Below, in pieces: positions 1 through 5,257 of a DNA stretch of 5,257 nt (the stretch's first letter is position 1; every line of letters starts with the position of its first letter). The position numbers were made by a program, and so were the translations under genes. Origin of the DNA: Acidobacteriota bacterium (GTDB lineage Bacteria; Acidobacteriota; Vicinamibacteria; Vicinamibacterales; Vicinamibacteraceae). The stretch covers positions 1 to 5,257 of the forward strand of contig JAEZDP010000218.1 of assembly GCA_023418055.1 (NCBI GenBank), given 5' to 3'. The notes beneath the pieces are model-generated. The model saw nothing but the letters and a program-made list of their open reading frames with translations, made no database searches and was not told the DNA's origin.

Positions 1-1205
1 TCGACGACCTTCGGGACGGCCGCCAGCGAGCGGCACAGCGCGACGAGATCGCGTGGCCCCGCGGTGCTCATCGAGACACGTGCCACCAGTCGTTCGACGT
101 CGTGCACCGCGTGCAGCGCGTCACGCAACCGCCCCCGCTCCACGGCGCGGAAGGCCAAATCTTCGACCGCGTCGAGCCGCTCGCGGATGCGCTCGAGATC
201 GATGAGGGGTTTGAGCAGCCACGCACGCAGCAGCCGGGCGCCCATCGCCGTGACGGTGGCATCGAGCACGCCGAGCAGCGAGCCCTCCCGCGTGCCCTCG
301 GTGGAGGCCACCACCTCGAGATGCCGCAGCGTCGTGGCGTCGATGAGCAACCCGTCGCCCTTCTCGCGGTAGGCGATGGCGCGCACGTGCCCGACCTCGG
401 CCTTCTGCGTGTCGCGCAGATACTGCACGAGCGCGCCGGCGGCGGCCACGGCCTGCGGATGCCCGTCGAGGCCGAAGCCCGAGAGGCCGAGCGTCTGCAA
501 CTGCTCACAGAGCACGCGCTGTGCCGCGTCGAGCGAGAACCGCCACGGCTCGCGCGCGGTGACCGTGAGTTCGAGACGCGACAACTCGGGCACCCAGGCC
601 TGGACGTCCACGCCGACCGGCACCACCACCTCGCGGGGGCGCAGCACGGTAAGGTCCTCGGCCAGTTGCCGCAGGCCGTCGTCGCCACGGTATTCGGTGG
701 CGGTGAACTCGCCGGTCGAGACGTCGAGCCAGGCCGCGGCGTGCACACCGGAGGCGGGGGCGCCGCGAGCATCCACCGCCGGCAACAGCGCACCGAGCAG
801 CGCCGGCGCGCGGGCGTCGAGGTACGCCGCGTCAGTCAGGGTGCCCGGCGTCACCACGCGCGTCACCTCGCGTTTGACGACGCCCTTGGCCGTCTTCGGG
901 TCTTCCACCTGCTCGCAGATGGCCACGCGGAACCCCTGGCGGACGAGCCTGGCGATGTAGCCGTCGGCGGCATGGTAGGGCACGCCGCACATCGGCACGC
1001 CCCCGCCCGCCGCATCCTTCGACCGCGACGTCAGCGTGAGGTCGAGCGCCCGCGCCGCGACCACCGCGTCGTCGTGGAACATCTCGTAGAAATCGCCCAT
1101 CCGGAAGAACAGCAACGCATCCGGGTGCTGGCGCTTGGCGTCGTGGTACTGACGCATCGCCGGCGTCAGCGTCGAAGGGGAGGCGGTCGTGATGGAGTCG
1201 GACAC
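1..1205 (-). CDS. mutS: DNA mismatch repair protein MutS (N-terminal ~400 residues; 3' end outside window)
   Basis: MutS binds base mismatches and small loops as a dimer and, through its ATPase, recruits MutL for repair. My reading of the minus strand gives about 401 residues. The mismatch-recognition domain is clear: residues 28-41 read PDALLFFRMGDFYE, containing the Phe39-x-Glu41 wedge motif that inserts at the mismatch (same numbering as Thermus aquaticus MutS). Next come MCGVPYH, the connector domain, and the start of the core/lever domain (LLIDATTLRHLE, then LHAVHDVERLVARVS near the left edge). The clamp and the Walker ATPase domain lie beyond position 1. I chose GTG at 1205 because it places TPAM at residues 14-17, close to its place in E. 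coli MutS; no good Shine-Dalgarno precedes it. TTG at 1238 is the alternative, and ATG at 1157 would remove part of the conserved start. It is divergent from tsaB. The fragment has no frameshift. Confidence 0.96.
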   Translation of the reverse strand, partial: MSDSITTASPSTLTPAMRQYHDAKRQHPDALLFFRMGDFYEMFHDDAVVAARALDLTLTSRSKDAAGGGVPMCGVPYHAADGYIARLVRQGFRVAICEQVEDPKTAKGVVKREVTRVVTPGTLTDAAYLDARAPALLGALLPAVDARGAPASGVHAAAWLDVSTGEFTATEYRGDDGLRQLAEDLTVLRPREVVVPVGVDVQAWVPELSRLELTVTAREPWRFSLDAAQRVLCEQLQTLGLSGFGLDGHPQAVAAAGALVQYLRDTQKAEVGHVRAIAYREKGDGLLIDATTLRHLEVVASTEGTREGSLLGVLDATVTAMGARLLRAWLLKPLIDLERIRERLDAVEDLAFRAVERGRLRDALHAVHDVERLVARVSMSTAGPRDLVALCRSLAAVPKVV

Positions 1206-1233
1206 CGGGGGCGGAGCGGCCTGCGCGTCCCGG

Positions 1234-1239
1234 TACAAT
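1234..1239 (+). promoter_or_regulatory. Candidate -10 element for tsaB-rimI
   Basis: TACAAT matches the bacterial sigma-70 -10 consensus at five of six positions and stands out in a GC-rich background. It lies about 30 bases upstream of the tsaB ATG, which would give a leader of roughly 22 bases. I find no recognisable -35 hexamer at 16-18 bases upstream (the sequence there is all G/C-rich), so this rests on the -10 alone. It falls in the short divergent spacer with mutS. Confidence 0.45.
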
Positions 1240-1260
1240 GGGCGCGTCGCCTGAGGCGGC

Positions 1261-1266
1261 AGTCTA
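1261..1266 (-). promoter_or_regulatory. Candidate -10 element for mutS
   Basis: On the minus strand the sequence reads TAGACT within GGTAGACTG, a four-of-six match to TATAAT and very similar in context to the two plus-strand candidates at 1232-1240 and 2501-2509. It would put the mutS transcript start near 1254, about 50 bases before the GTG at 1205. The -35 region would fall inside the first codons of tsaB, and no good -35 match is visible there. This is a weak call. Confidence 0.25.
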
Positions 1267-1268
1267 CC

Positions 1269-2018
1269 ATGCTCATTCTCGCGCTCGACACGTCCACGCG
1301 CTCCGGCAGCCTGGCCCTGGCAGAGGGTCCCGAGCTCGTCGCGGCCCATACAGGGGATGCCGATCGCCTGCACGCCACGCGCCTGCCGGGAGCCCTTGCG
1401 GACCTGCTGGCGGCCCATGGCCGCACGCTCGGTGACGTGGACCGGCTGGCCGTGTTGTCGGGGCCCGGCGGGTTCACCGGCCTCCGTGTCGGGCTCGCCA
1501 CCATCCAGGGGCTGGCGTTTGCCCTCGACAGGGAGGTGTATGTGGCGTCGACACTCGAGGTGCTCGCGTGGGCCGCACATCGCGCCCGCCCCGACGCGCC
1601 GCTGCTGGGCGCGTGGATGCGCGGGATGCGCGGCGAGGTGTTCTCGGCGATCTACCGTCCGGCGGACACGCCCGCTGACGCCGGGTCCAGGCCGACCGGG
1701 CTGGTGGAAGTGCTGCCGCCCTCGGTCGGCACGCCTGCGGAGGTCGCCGCGCTGTGGCCTGTTCACGTGAACGACGCCCTGGTTGCGGTGGCGGGCGACG
1801 CGTGGGCCAGCGACGGGGCCGTCCTTGACGCCGCGGTGCCCGGCTGCACGCTCGTGCCCGTGGACGCGCCGCCACTGGCGGGGCTGCTGGCGATGCTGGC
1901 GGCACATCCGGCGGCCGTCGCCGTGACCCCGCACGCGGTCGCGCCCACCTACGTTCGGCGCCCCGATGCGGTGTTGACGCGCGAGCGCGCCGGCCTGGCC
2001 GTTCCCGATCTCCCGTGA
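1269..2018 (+). CDS. tsaB: tRNA threonylcarbamoyladenosine biosynthesis protein TsaB
   Basis: TsaB is the cytoplasmic scaffold partner of TsaD and TsaE in making N6-threonylcarbamoyladenosine at position 37 of ANN-decoding tRNAs. It has the ASKHA actin-like fold but no catalytic site of its own. The 249-residue product has the family length and signatures: an opening MLILALDTSTRSGSLALAEG, then SGPGGFTGLRVGLATIQGLA at residues 64-83, the most diagnostic TsaB block. The C-terminal half is poorly conserved and Ala/Pro rich, as is usual. ATG at 1269 is supported by homology; the same frame stays open far upstream, but that stretch is antisense to mutS. A GAGGCGG-like Shine-Dalgarno (1253-1259) sits 9-12 bases upstream. 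The stop overlaps the rimI start by four bases (GTGA), implying translational coupling. tsaD and tsaE are not in the window. Confidence 0.95.
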   Translation: MLILALDTSTRSGSLALAEGPELVAAHTGDADRLHATRLPGALADLLAAHGRTLGDVDRLAVLSGPGGFTGLRVGLATIQGLAFALDREVYVASTLEVLAWAAHRARPDAPLLGAWMRGMRGEVFSAIYRPADTPADAGSRPTGLVEVLPPSVGTPAEVAALWPVHVNDALVAVAGDAWASDGAVLDAAVPGCTLVPVDAPPLAGLLAMLAAHPAAVAVTPHAVAPTYVRRPDAVLTRERAGLAVPDLP

Positions 2019-2494
2019 CGCCCGGCGCCACGCGACGCGCGGGTCCCGCCGACGCCGACGCGCTTGCCGGCCTGGACGCCGCAAGCTTCGATGCCCCCTG
2101 GGACGCGTCGAGCATCGGCACGCTGCTCGCCGGCGAGTTGACCATCGGCTGGCGCCGCGATGCGGGCAGCGAGCTGGTGGCCGCCGCGCTCGTGCGCTGC
2201 GTCGCTGGCGAAGCCGAACTGCTGCGGCTGGCGGTGCATCCTGCACACCGGCGGCACGGTCACGGCCGCGCGCTGCTGGCCACGATCCTCGAGGAACTGG
2301 GCCCCGGGTTGCCGCATGGGCTACACCTCGAGGTGCGAGCCTCGAATGCCGCCGCCCGGTCGCTGTACCACAGCCTCGGGTTCGCCCTCATCGGCACCCG
2401 GCCAGCGTATTACGTGGCCCCCGTCGAGGGCGCCGTGCTGATGCGCTGGAACCCTGCGACAAGGCCATCGGACGCCACCTTGCACCACCTTTGA
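2015..2494 (+). CDS. rimI: RimI-type N-alpha-acetyltransferase (GNAT family)
   Basis: A 159-residue GNAT acetyltransferase of the RimI type, which transfers acetyl from acetyl-CoA to the N-terminus of ribosomal protein S18 and possibly other proteins. The acetyl-CoA pyrophosphate loop is present in ELLRLAVHPAHRRHGHGRAL, with R79-x-x-G82-x-G84 as the core. The C-terminal RimI signature follows: LEVRASN at 105-111, containing Glu106, then SLYHSLGF at 116-123, containing Tyr118 (equivalents of the catalytic Glu and Tyr of Salmonella RimI), then the Tyr pair at 132-133. The usual E-D-A near the end reads EGA here, a minor deviation. The start is GTG at 2015 within the tsaB stop, with no separate Shine-Dalgarno, so translation probably depends on tsaB. 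The tsaB-rimI pairing is widespread and supports this name over a generic GNAT. The actual substrate cannot be told from sequence. Confidence 0.9.
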   Translation: MTPGATRRAGPADADALAGLDAASFDAPWDASSIGTLLAGELTIGWRRDAGSELVAAALVRCVAGEAELLRLAVHPAHRRHGHGRALLATILEELGPGLPHGLHLEVRASNAAARSLYHSLGFALIGTRPAYYVAPVEGAVLMRWNPATRPSDATLHHL

Positions 2495-2508
2495 GCCGAT
2501 GGTAGAGT
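2480..2508 (+). promoter_or_regulatory. Candidate sigma-70-type promoter for the DUF465 gene
   Basis: TTGCAC (2480-2485) and TAGAGT (2503-2508) are separated by exactly 17 bases. The -35 matches TTGACA at three positions, including the leading TTG, and the -10 matches TATAAT at four. The -35 lies in the last codons of rimI. Transcription would begin near 2515, leaving a leader of about 50 bases before the ATG at 2564. The optimal spacing and the terminator after the gene support a separate transcript, but read-through from rimI is not excluded. Confidence 0.5.
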
Positions 2509-2521
2509 GCCGGATGAACCC

Positions 2522-2545
2522 GGGGGACGCCCTGGAGTTTCCCCC
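2522..2545 (+). promoter_or_regulatory. Small hairpin in the 5' leader of the DUF465 gene
   Basis: GGGGGA (2522-2527) can pair perfectly with TCCCCC (2540-2545) around a 12-base loop. It ends six bases before the Shine-Dalgarno at 2552, so it would sit in the leader without covering the ribosome site. It is too short and lacks a T-run to be a terminator. It may stabilise the mRNA 5' end or be chance in a GC-rich genome. Confidence 0.3.
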
Positions 2546-2551
2546 GCCAGC

Positions 2552-2558
2552 AAGGAGG
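2552..2558 (+). promoter_or_regulatory. Strong Shine-Dalgarno that fixes the DUF465 start
   Basis: AAGGAGG is a full anti-16S match, five bases ahead of ATG 2564. It is by far the best ribosome site in the window. It argues against the in-frame upstream GTG at 2507, which overlaps the candidate -10 element. Confidence 0.85.
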
Positions 2559-2563
2559 CAGCG

Positions 2564-2821
2564 ATGCCAGACTCGCAGGACCTGAAGGAGCAATTGCTTC
2601 GCACCGACGCCGAGTTCCGAACCCTGTTCGACCGTCATCACGAACTCGACGAGCGGCTGCAAACCTATGCCAGCATGTCGCACCTCTCCGAGGACGAGCA
2701 GCGTGAAGAGGTGCTTCTCAAGAAGCGCAAGCTGATGTTGAAGGACCGCATGGAGGACATCGCCCGTCGGTACATGGGGCCACCTTCTCCCGGACCGTCG
2801 CCGATGGCGCACCACGCCTGA
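2564..2821 (+). CDS. YdcH/DUF465 family small coiled-coil protein, function unknown
   Basis: An 85-residue, highly charged, soluble protein with no membrane segment or signal peptide. It has the two-helix pattern of the DUF465 (YdcH-like) family: a first helix around residues 4-33 with FRTLFDRHHELDERL, a short break at SHLSEDE, and a second helix around 42-70 with the characteristic LLKKRKLMLKDRMEDI. Family members are usually about 70 residues; this one carries a Pro/Ser/Met-rich tail of about 15 residues (from MGPPSPGPSP) that appears unstructured. The molecular role of the family is not established, and I do not assign one. The start at 2564 is set by the strong Shine-Dalgarno; the upstream GTG at 2507 would add residues unlike the family. 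A candidate promoter and leader hairpin before it and a terminator after it suggest a monocistronic, well-translated gene, independent of rimI and psd. Confidence 0.85.
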   Translation: MPDSQDLKEQLLRTDAEFRTLFDRHHELDERLQTYASMSHLSEDEQREEVLLKKRKLMLKDRMEDIARRYMGPPSPGPSPMAHHA

Positions 2822-2848
2822 GGGCGTCCGCAGATTCCCGGCTTGCCC

Positions 2849-2885
2849 GCGCCCGTCACCCCCAGGTGGCGGGCGTCTTCATTTT
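2849..2885 (+). terminator. Rho-independent terminator after the DUF465 gene
   Basis: CGCCCGTCACC (2850-2860) pairs with GGTGGCGGGCG (2865-2875): 11 base pairs with a single G-U, around the four-base loop CCCA, extendable by one more G-U (2849 with 2876). It is followed by TCTTCATTTT (2876-2885), an interrupted but clear T-rich tract. On the other strand no T-run follows the stem, so it acts only in the plus direction. It separates the DUF465 gene from psd, which should therefore have its own promoter in 2886-2939; I could not identify a convincing one there. Confidence 0.8.
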
Positions 2886-2939
2886 CGGGCCGTCGTGGGC
2901 TGAGCGACACGGCGGGCTCCGTGAGACGATGTGGGCGGC

Positions 2940-3566
2940 ATGAAATTCGATCGCGCTGGTTATCCATTCATCGCCGGGACGTTGCTGCCGGCCGCGCTGC
3001 TGCTCGCGCGGCGGCGTGGAGGCCTCGGCTGGCCCCTGCTCGGCTTCGCCGGCTTCATGGCGTTCTTCTTCCGTGACCCGGAACGCTACCCGCCTCAGCA
3101 TGCCGACGTCGTGGTGGCCCCCGCGGACGGGCGGGTCGTGGCCGTGGGGCCCGGTGAGGCCGGTGTGGCTCCCGAGGGGCAGTGGCAGCAGATCAGCATC
3201 TTCCTGTCGCCGCTCGACGTCCACGTCAACCGTGTGCCGTATGGGGGCGAGGTGACGCGCATCGCGCACGTGCCCGGCCAGTTCCTGCCTGCCTACGACG
3301 ACCGCGCCGCCGCCAGCAACGAACGCACGGAGATGTGGGTGCGCCAGGGGACGCGGACGGTCGTCAGCCGGCAGGTCGTCGGCGTGCTCGCGCGCCGCAT
3401 CGTCTGCCGCGCGCAGGTGGGCGACACGGTCGTCACCGGCGAACGCTACGGCCTGATGAAGTTCGGGTCGCGCATGGACGTGTTCGTCCCCGCCGACTGC
3501 GAGGTGCTGGTGCGTCAGGGCGACCGCGTGCGCGGTGGCGAGAGCGTCATCGCGCGCTGGAGCTGA
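2940..3566 (+). CDS. psd: Phosphatidylserine decarboxylase proenzyme, short type
   Basis: Decarboxylates phosphatidylserine to phosphatidylethanolamine at the inner membrane. The 208-residue proenzyme belongs to the short Psd class (about 210 residues, also called archaetidylserine decarboxylase-like) rather than the ~320-residue E. coli type. Hydrophobic stretches at about 9-24 and 31-44 suit membrane association. FFFRDPER (43-50) is typical of the class. Family catalytic positions are Asp63 in PADGRV, His95 in SPLDVHVNR, and the self-cleavage site Gly176-Ser177 in LMKFGSRMDVF. Cleavage would make Ser177 the pyruvoyl group of a 32-residue alpha chain and leave a 176-residue beta chain. I chose ATG 2940 (MKFDRAGYPFI fits the family); in-frame GTG at 2931 would add three residues and has a slightly better-placed purine stretch, so the start is uncertain by that much. 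It ends four bases before pssA, its pathway partner. Confidence 0.93.
   Translation: MKFDRAGYPFIAGTLLPAALLLARRRGGLGWPLLGFAGFMAFFFRDPERYPPQHADVVVAPADGRVVAVGPGEAGVAPEGQWQQISIFLSPLDVHVNRVPYGGEVTRIAHVPGQFLPAYDDRAAASNERTEMWVRQGTRTVVSRQVVGVLARRIVCRAQVGDTVVTGERYGLMKFGSRMDVFVPADCEVLVRQGDRVRGGESVIARWS
3559..3562 (+). promoter_or_regulatory. Ribosome binding site for pssA inside the end of psd
   Basis: GGAG in the last codons of psd lies eight bases ahead of ATG 3571. It supports that start over in-frame upstream codons, including GTG-type or ATG starts within psd (for example 3535), and indicates coupled translation of the two genes. Confidence 0.6.
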
Positions 3567-3570
3567 CCGG

Positions 3571-4380
3571 ATGCCGATGCTGCAGGTGCTTCGACGAAAG
3601 AACCCAGACGCGCAGCGCGCCAGGCGCGGCATGTACCTGCTGCCGAGCCTGTTCACGCTCGCCAACATGTTCTGCGGCTACGCCTGCATCATCTTCGCCA
3701 CCCGCGGGGAATACGCCACGGCCGCGCCGTTCATCGGCATCGCGGTCGTGCTCGACATGCTCGATGGCCGCATCGCACGGATGACCGGCGCCACGAGCGA
3801 GTTCGGCAAGGAGTTCGACTCGCTGGCCGACGTCATCTCGTTCGGCATGGCGCCAGCCGTCCTGGCCTACAGTTGGGGCCTGAGCACGTATGGGCGGCTG
3901 GGCTGGGCGGTCGGGTTCGTGTTCGTCTCGGCGGCGGCCATCCGACTCGCGCGGTTCAACATTCAGACCGGGGCGAACCCTGACAAGCGCTACTTCGTCG
4001 GCATGCCGAGCCCTGCTGCCGCCGGCGTGCCGGCCGCCACGGTGTTTGCCTATCCGTTCGGCCTCACCGACTGGTACGCGGCGCTGGCGGTGCCGATGCT
4101 GCTCGTGCCTGCACTGTTGATGGTGAGCACCATCAAGTACCGCAGCTTCAAGACCTTCGACCTCGGCCGGCGACGGCCGGTGAACGGCCTCATCATCGCC
4201 GCGCTCGGCATCGTCGCCATCGCCACGTTCCCGCAGTGGACGCTGCTGACGGTGGCCTATCTCTATCTGTGCTCGGCGTTCGTGGGGATGGCCCTGCGTG
4301 CGCGAAAGACGAGTGCGCCCGCGGCGGCAGCCGAGGCGCCCGTCGACCTCGTGGCGCGCACAGGCAGCGCCGACGACTGA
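3571..4380 (+). CDS. pssA: CDP-diacylglycerol-serine O-phosphatidyltransferase
   Basis: Integral membrane enzyme that joins CDP-diacylglycerol and L-serine to give phosphatidylserine and CMP, the step before Psd. The 269-residue product is of the Bacillus-like type II class. The CDP-alcohol phosphotransferase signature is complete: D65-G-x2-A-R70-x8-G79-x3-D83-x3-D87, with the preceding Asp62, in VLDMLDGRIARMTG and FGKEFDSLADVISFG. Serine-synthase hallmarks follow: IRLARFNIQTG, YFVGMPSPAAAGVPA and MVSTIKYRSFK. Several hydrophobic segments are evident: about 24-43 and 51-62, one around YSWG to SAAA, one in the TVFAYPFG to LLMV region, and two in the C-terminal third. An Ala-rich, probably cytoplasmic tail ends the protein. 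ATG 3571 has a GGAG eight bases upstream; ATG 3577 is possible. Position four bases after psd makes a two-step phosphatidylethanolamine operon. The gene converges on the histidine kinase with a three-base gap. Confidence 0.95.
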   Translation: MPMLQVLRRKNPDAQRARRGMYLLPSLFTLANMFCGYACIIFATRGEYATAAPFIGIAVVLDMLDGRIARMTGATSEFGKEFDSLADVISFGMAPAVLAYSWGLSTYGRLGWAVGFVFVSAAAIRLARFNIQTGANPDKRYFVGMPSPAAAGVPAATVFAYPFGLTDWYAALAVPMLLVPALLMVSTIKYRSFKTFDLGRRRPVNGLIIAALGIVAIATFPQWTLLTVAYLYLCSAFVGMALRARKTSAPAAAAEAPVDLVARTGSADD

Positions 4381-4383
4381 CGG

Positions 4384-5257
4384 CTACTGCGTCACGCGCA
4401 CCCGCAGCGTGACGGTGGTGCCCACGCCTCGGCGGCTCACCACGTCGATGTCGCCCCCCATGAGTTCGATGTTGCGTCGCGCGATGCTGAGCCCGAGGCC
4501 CGTGCCCGTGGCCTTGGTGGAGAAGTAGGGCTCGAAGAGCCGCGCCATCGCCTCCTCGTCCATGCCGAGCCCGGTGTCGCGGATGGCGATGGCGACGTGC
4601 TCCGCGCCGGCCCTGCCCACGTCGATCGACACGGTGCCGCCCGTCGGCATGGCGTGCAGCGCGTTCTCGATGATGTTGGTCATCGCACGCCCGAGCAGTA
4701 CGCGGTCGACGTCCACGAGCGGCAGGGCGTCGGCGATGCTGCTCGTCACGTGGGTCCGTTCCGGCAGGCCGGTTCGGTACGCATCCACCACCTCGGCGAC
4801 GATGGGCGGCAGCGGCGCCGACACCACCCGCGCCGTCGGCGTGGACGCGAAGCTGGCAAATTCCGACGAGATCTGCCGCAGCACGCGCACCTGCAGCAGG
4901 ATGGTGTCCACGCAGCTGTCGAGCACCGGCGACAGCGGCGCACCGCGGTCCTTGTGCACACGGCGCAGATGTTCGGCCGACAGTTGGATGGGCGTGAGCG
5001 GGTTCTTGATGTCGTGGGCCACCTGCCGGGCCATCTCGGCCCACGCTTCGAGACGGTGCGTGCGCTCGAGTTGGACGCGCTGTCGGGACAGCTCGGCCGC
5101 CATGCCGTTGAAGGCCTCGACGAGGCGCTGCAGTTCGTCGGCGGTGCGTGCCACGACGCGCTGGTCGAGGTCACCCGCGGCGATGCGTCGGCTGGCCCGC
5201 GTCAGCCGCTGCACGGGGTCGCCGATGCGCTCGGCCATCGAGTACCCCAGGAACGCG
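4384..5257 (-). CDS. NtrY-like sensor histidine kinase (C-terminal part; 5' end outside window)
   Basis: Membrane sensor kinase that autophosphorylates on His and passes the phosphate to a response regulator. About 290 residues are visible. Residues are numbered here from the internal Met at 5238, which is not the true start: the frame runs on to the window edge with AFLGYS just upstream. The order is HAMP linker (about 1-52, with DPVQRLTRASRRIAAGDLDQ), then the phosphoacceptor helix with AHDIKNPLTPIQLSAEHLRR (His75), the N box NIIENALHAM (188-197), G1 DTGLGM (221-226), F box FEPYFSTK (235-242) and G2 GTGLGL (245-250). All key ATP-site residues are present. The H-box wording KNPLTPIQLSAE is that of the NtrY group. 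No PAS domain separates HAMP and H box, unlike typical NtrY. No partner regulator follows, because pssA converges from the other side. The stimulus is unknown. Confidence 0.9.
   Translation of the reverse strand, partial: AFLGYSMAERIGDPVQRLTRASRRIAAGDLDQRVVARTADELQRLVEAFNGMAAELSRQRVQLERTHRLEAWAEMARQVAHDIKNPLTPIQLSAEHLRRVHKDRGAPLSPVLDSCVDTILLQVRVLRQISSEFASFASTPTARVVSAPLPPIVAEVVDAYRTGLPERTHVTSSIADALPLVDVDRVLLGRAMTNIIENALHAMPTGGTVSIDVGRAGAEHVAIAIRDTGLGMDEEAMARLFEPYFSTKATGTGLGLSIARRNIELMGGDIDVVSRRGVGTTVTLRVRVTQ

Noticed and set aside
68..793. Minus-strand 241-codon open frame
   Set aside because: It is out of frame with mutS over the same bases; the mutS frame carries all the conserved motifs, and this one is rich in Pro/Arg/Ser with no family pattern.
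102..1268. Long plus-strand open frame running into tsaB, as if TsaB had a ~390-residue N-terminal extension
   Set aside because: The stretch is antisense to a clearly conserved mutS, its translation is a low-complexity His/Arg-rich product, and TsaB proteins begin exactly at the MLILALDTST encoded at 1269. GC-rich DNA commonly leaves such shadow frames open.
2925..2930. GACGAT as a -10 element for psd
   Set aside because: It is only a partial match, its best -35 partner (CTGAGC at 2900-2905) is poor and 19 bases away, and a start there would leave almost no leader.
2856..3668. Minus-strand 270-codon open frame opposite psd
   Set aside because: It is antisense to a psd gene with all catalytic motifs and also covers a terminator; no recognisable domain.
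4390..4414. Perfect inverted repeat as a bidirectional rho-independent terminator
   Set aside because: No T-run follows the stem on either strand, and the repeat is explained by similar Val-Thr codons in the kinase's last two beta strands. Kept only as a low-level observation.
4193..5044. Minus-strand 283-codon open frame overlapping the kinase and the pssA end
   Set aside because: It is a shifted frame of the kinase gene. The kinase H, N, G1, F and G2 boxes are in the other frame, and this product is His/Arg/Ala-rich without motifs.
1..5257. Mobile element, tRNA, CRISPR array, toxin-antitoxin or defence system
   Set aside because: No direct-repeat array, transposase, tRNA-like cloverleaf or terminal inverted repeats were seen; every stretch is accounted for by conserved housekeeping genes of uniform GC-rich composition.

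Overview
This is a GC-rich, tightly packed piece of bacterial chromosome holding seven housekeeping-type protein genes. The gene content, the short-type Psd followed by a Bacillus-type PssA, the stand-alone YdcH/DUF465 gene and the very high GC suggest a member of the Acidobacteriota, perhaps the Vicinamibacteria (Luteitalea-like). That placement is an inference from overall character and has not been tested by any search.

Layout, left to right. Positions 1-1205 (minus) are the N-terminal ~400 codons of mutS, the mismatch-recognition ATPase, whose 3' half lies off the left edge. A 63-base divergent intergenic region (1206-1268) separates it from tsaB (1269-2018, plus), which overlaps rimI (2015-2494, plus) by four bases. 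The two fit together as a tRNA t6A-modification scaffold and a ribosomal-protein/TsaD-region acetyltransferase, a very common pairing. A small DUF465 gene (2564-2821, plus) follows, with its own candidate promoter, a leader hairpin, a strong Shine-Dalgarno and a rho-independent terminator at 2849-2885. It therefore looks like an independent transcription unit.

After the terminator comes a two-gene phospholipid operon: psd (2940-3566) and pssA (3571-4380), four bases apart. PssA makes phosphatidylserine from CDP-diacylglycerol and serine, and Psd decarboxylates it to phosphatidylethanolamine. Converging on pssA, with only three bases between the stop codons, is the C-terminal part of an NtrY-like sensor histidine kinase (4384 to beyond 5257, minus), with HAMP, dimerisation/phosphoacceptor and ATPase domains visible.

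I see no mobile element, RNA gene, CRISPR array, frameshift or obviously transferred segment. There is no gene-free stretch over 300 bases. I do not find a novel system. The points most worth a second look are a shared GGTAnAnTG promoter-like element seen three times, the possible face-to-face promoters between mutS and tsaB, and the self-contained DUF465 unit.
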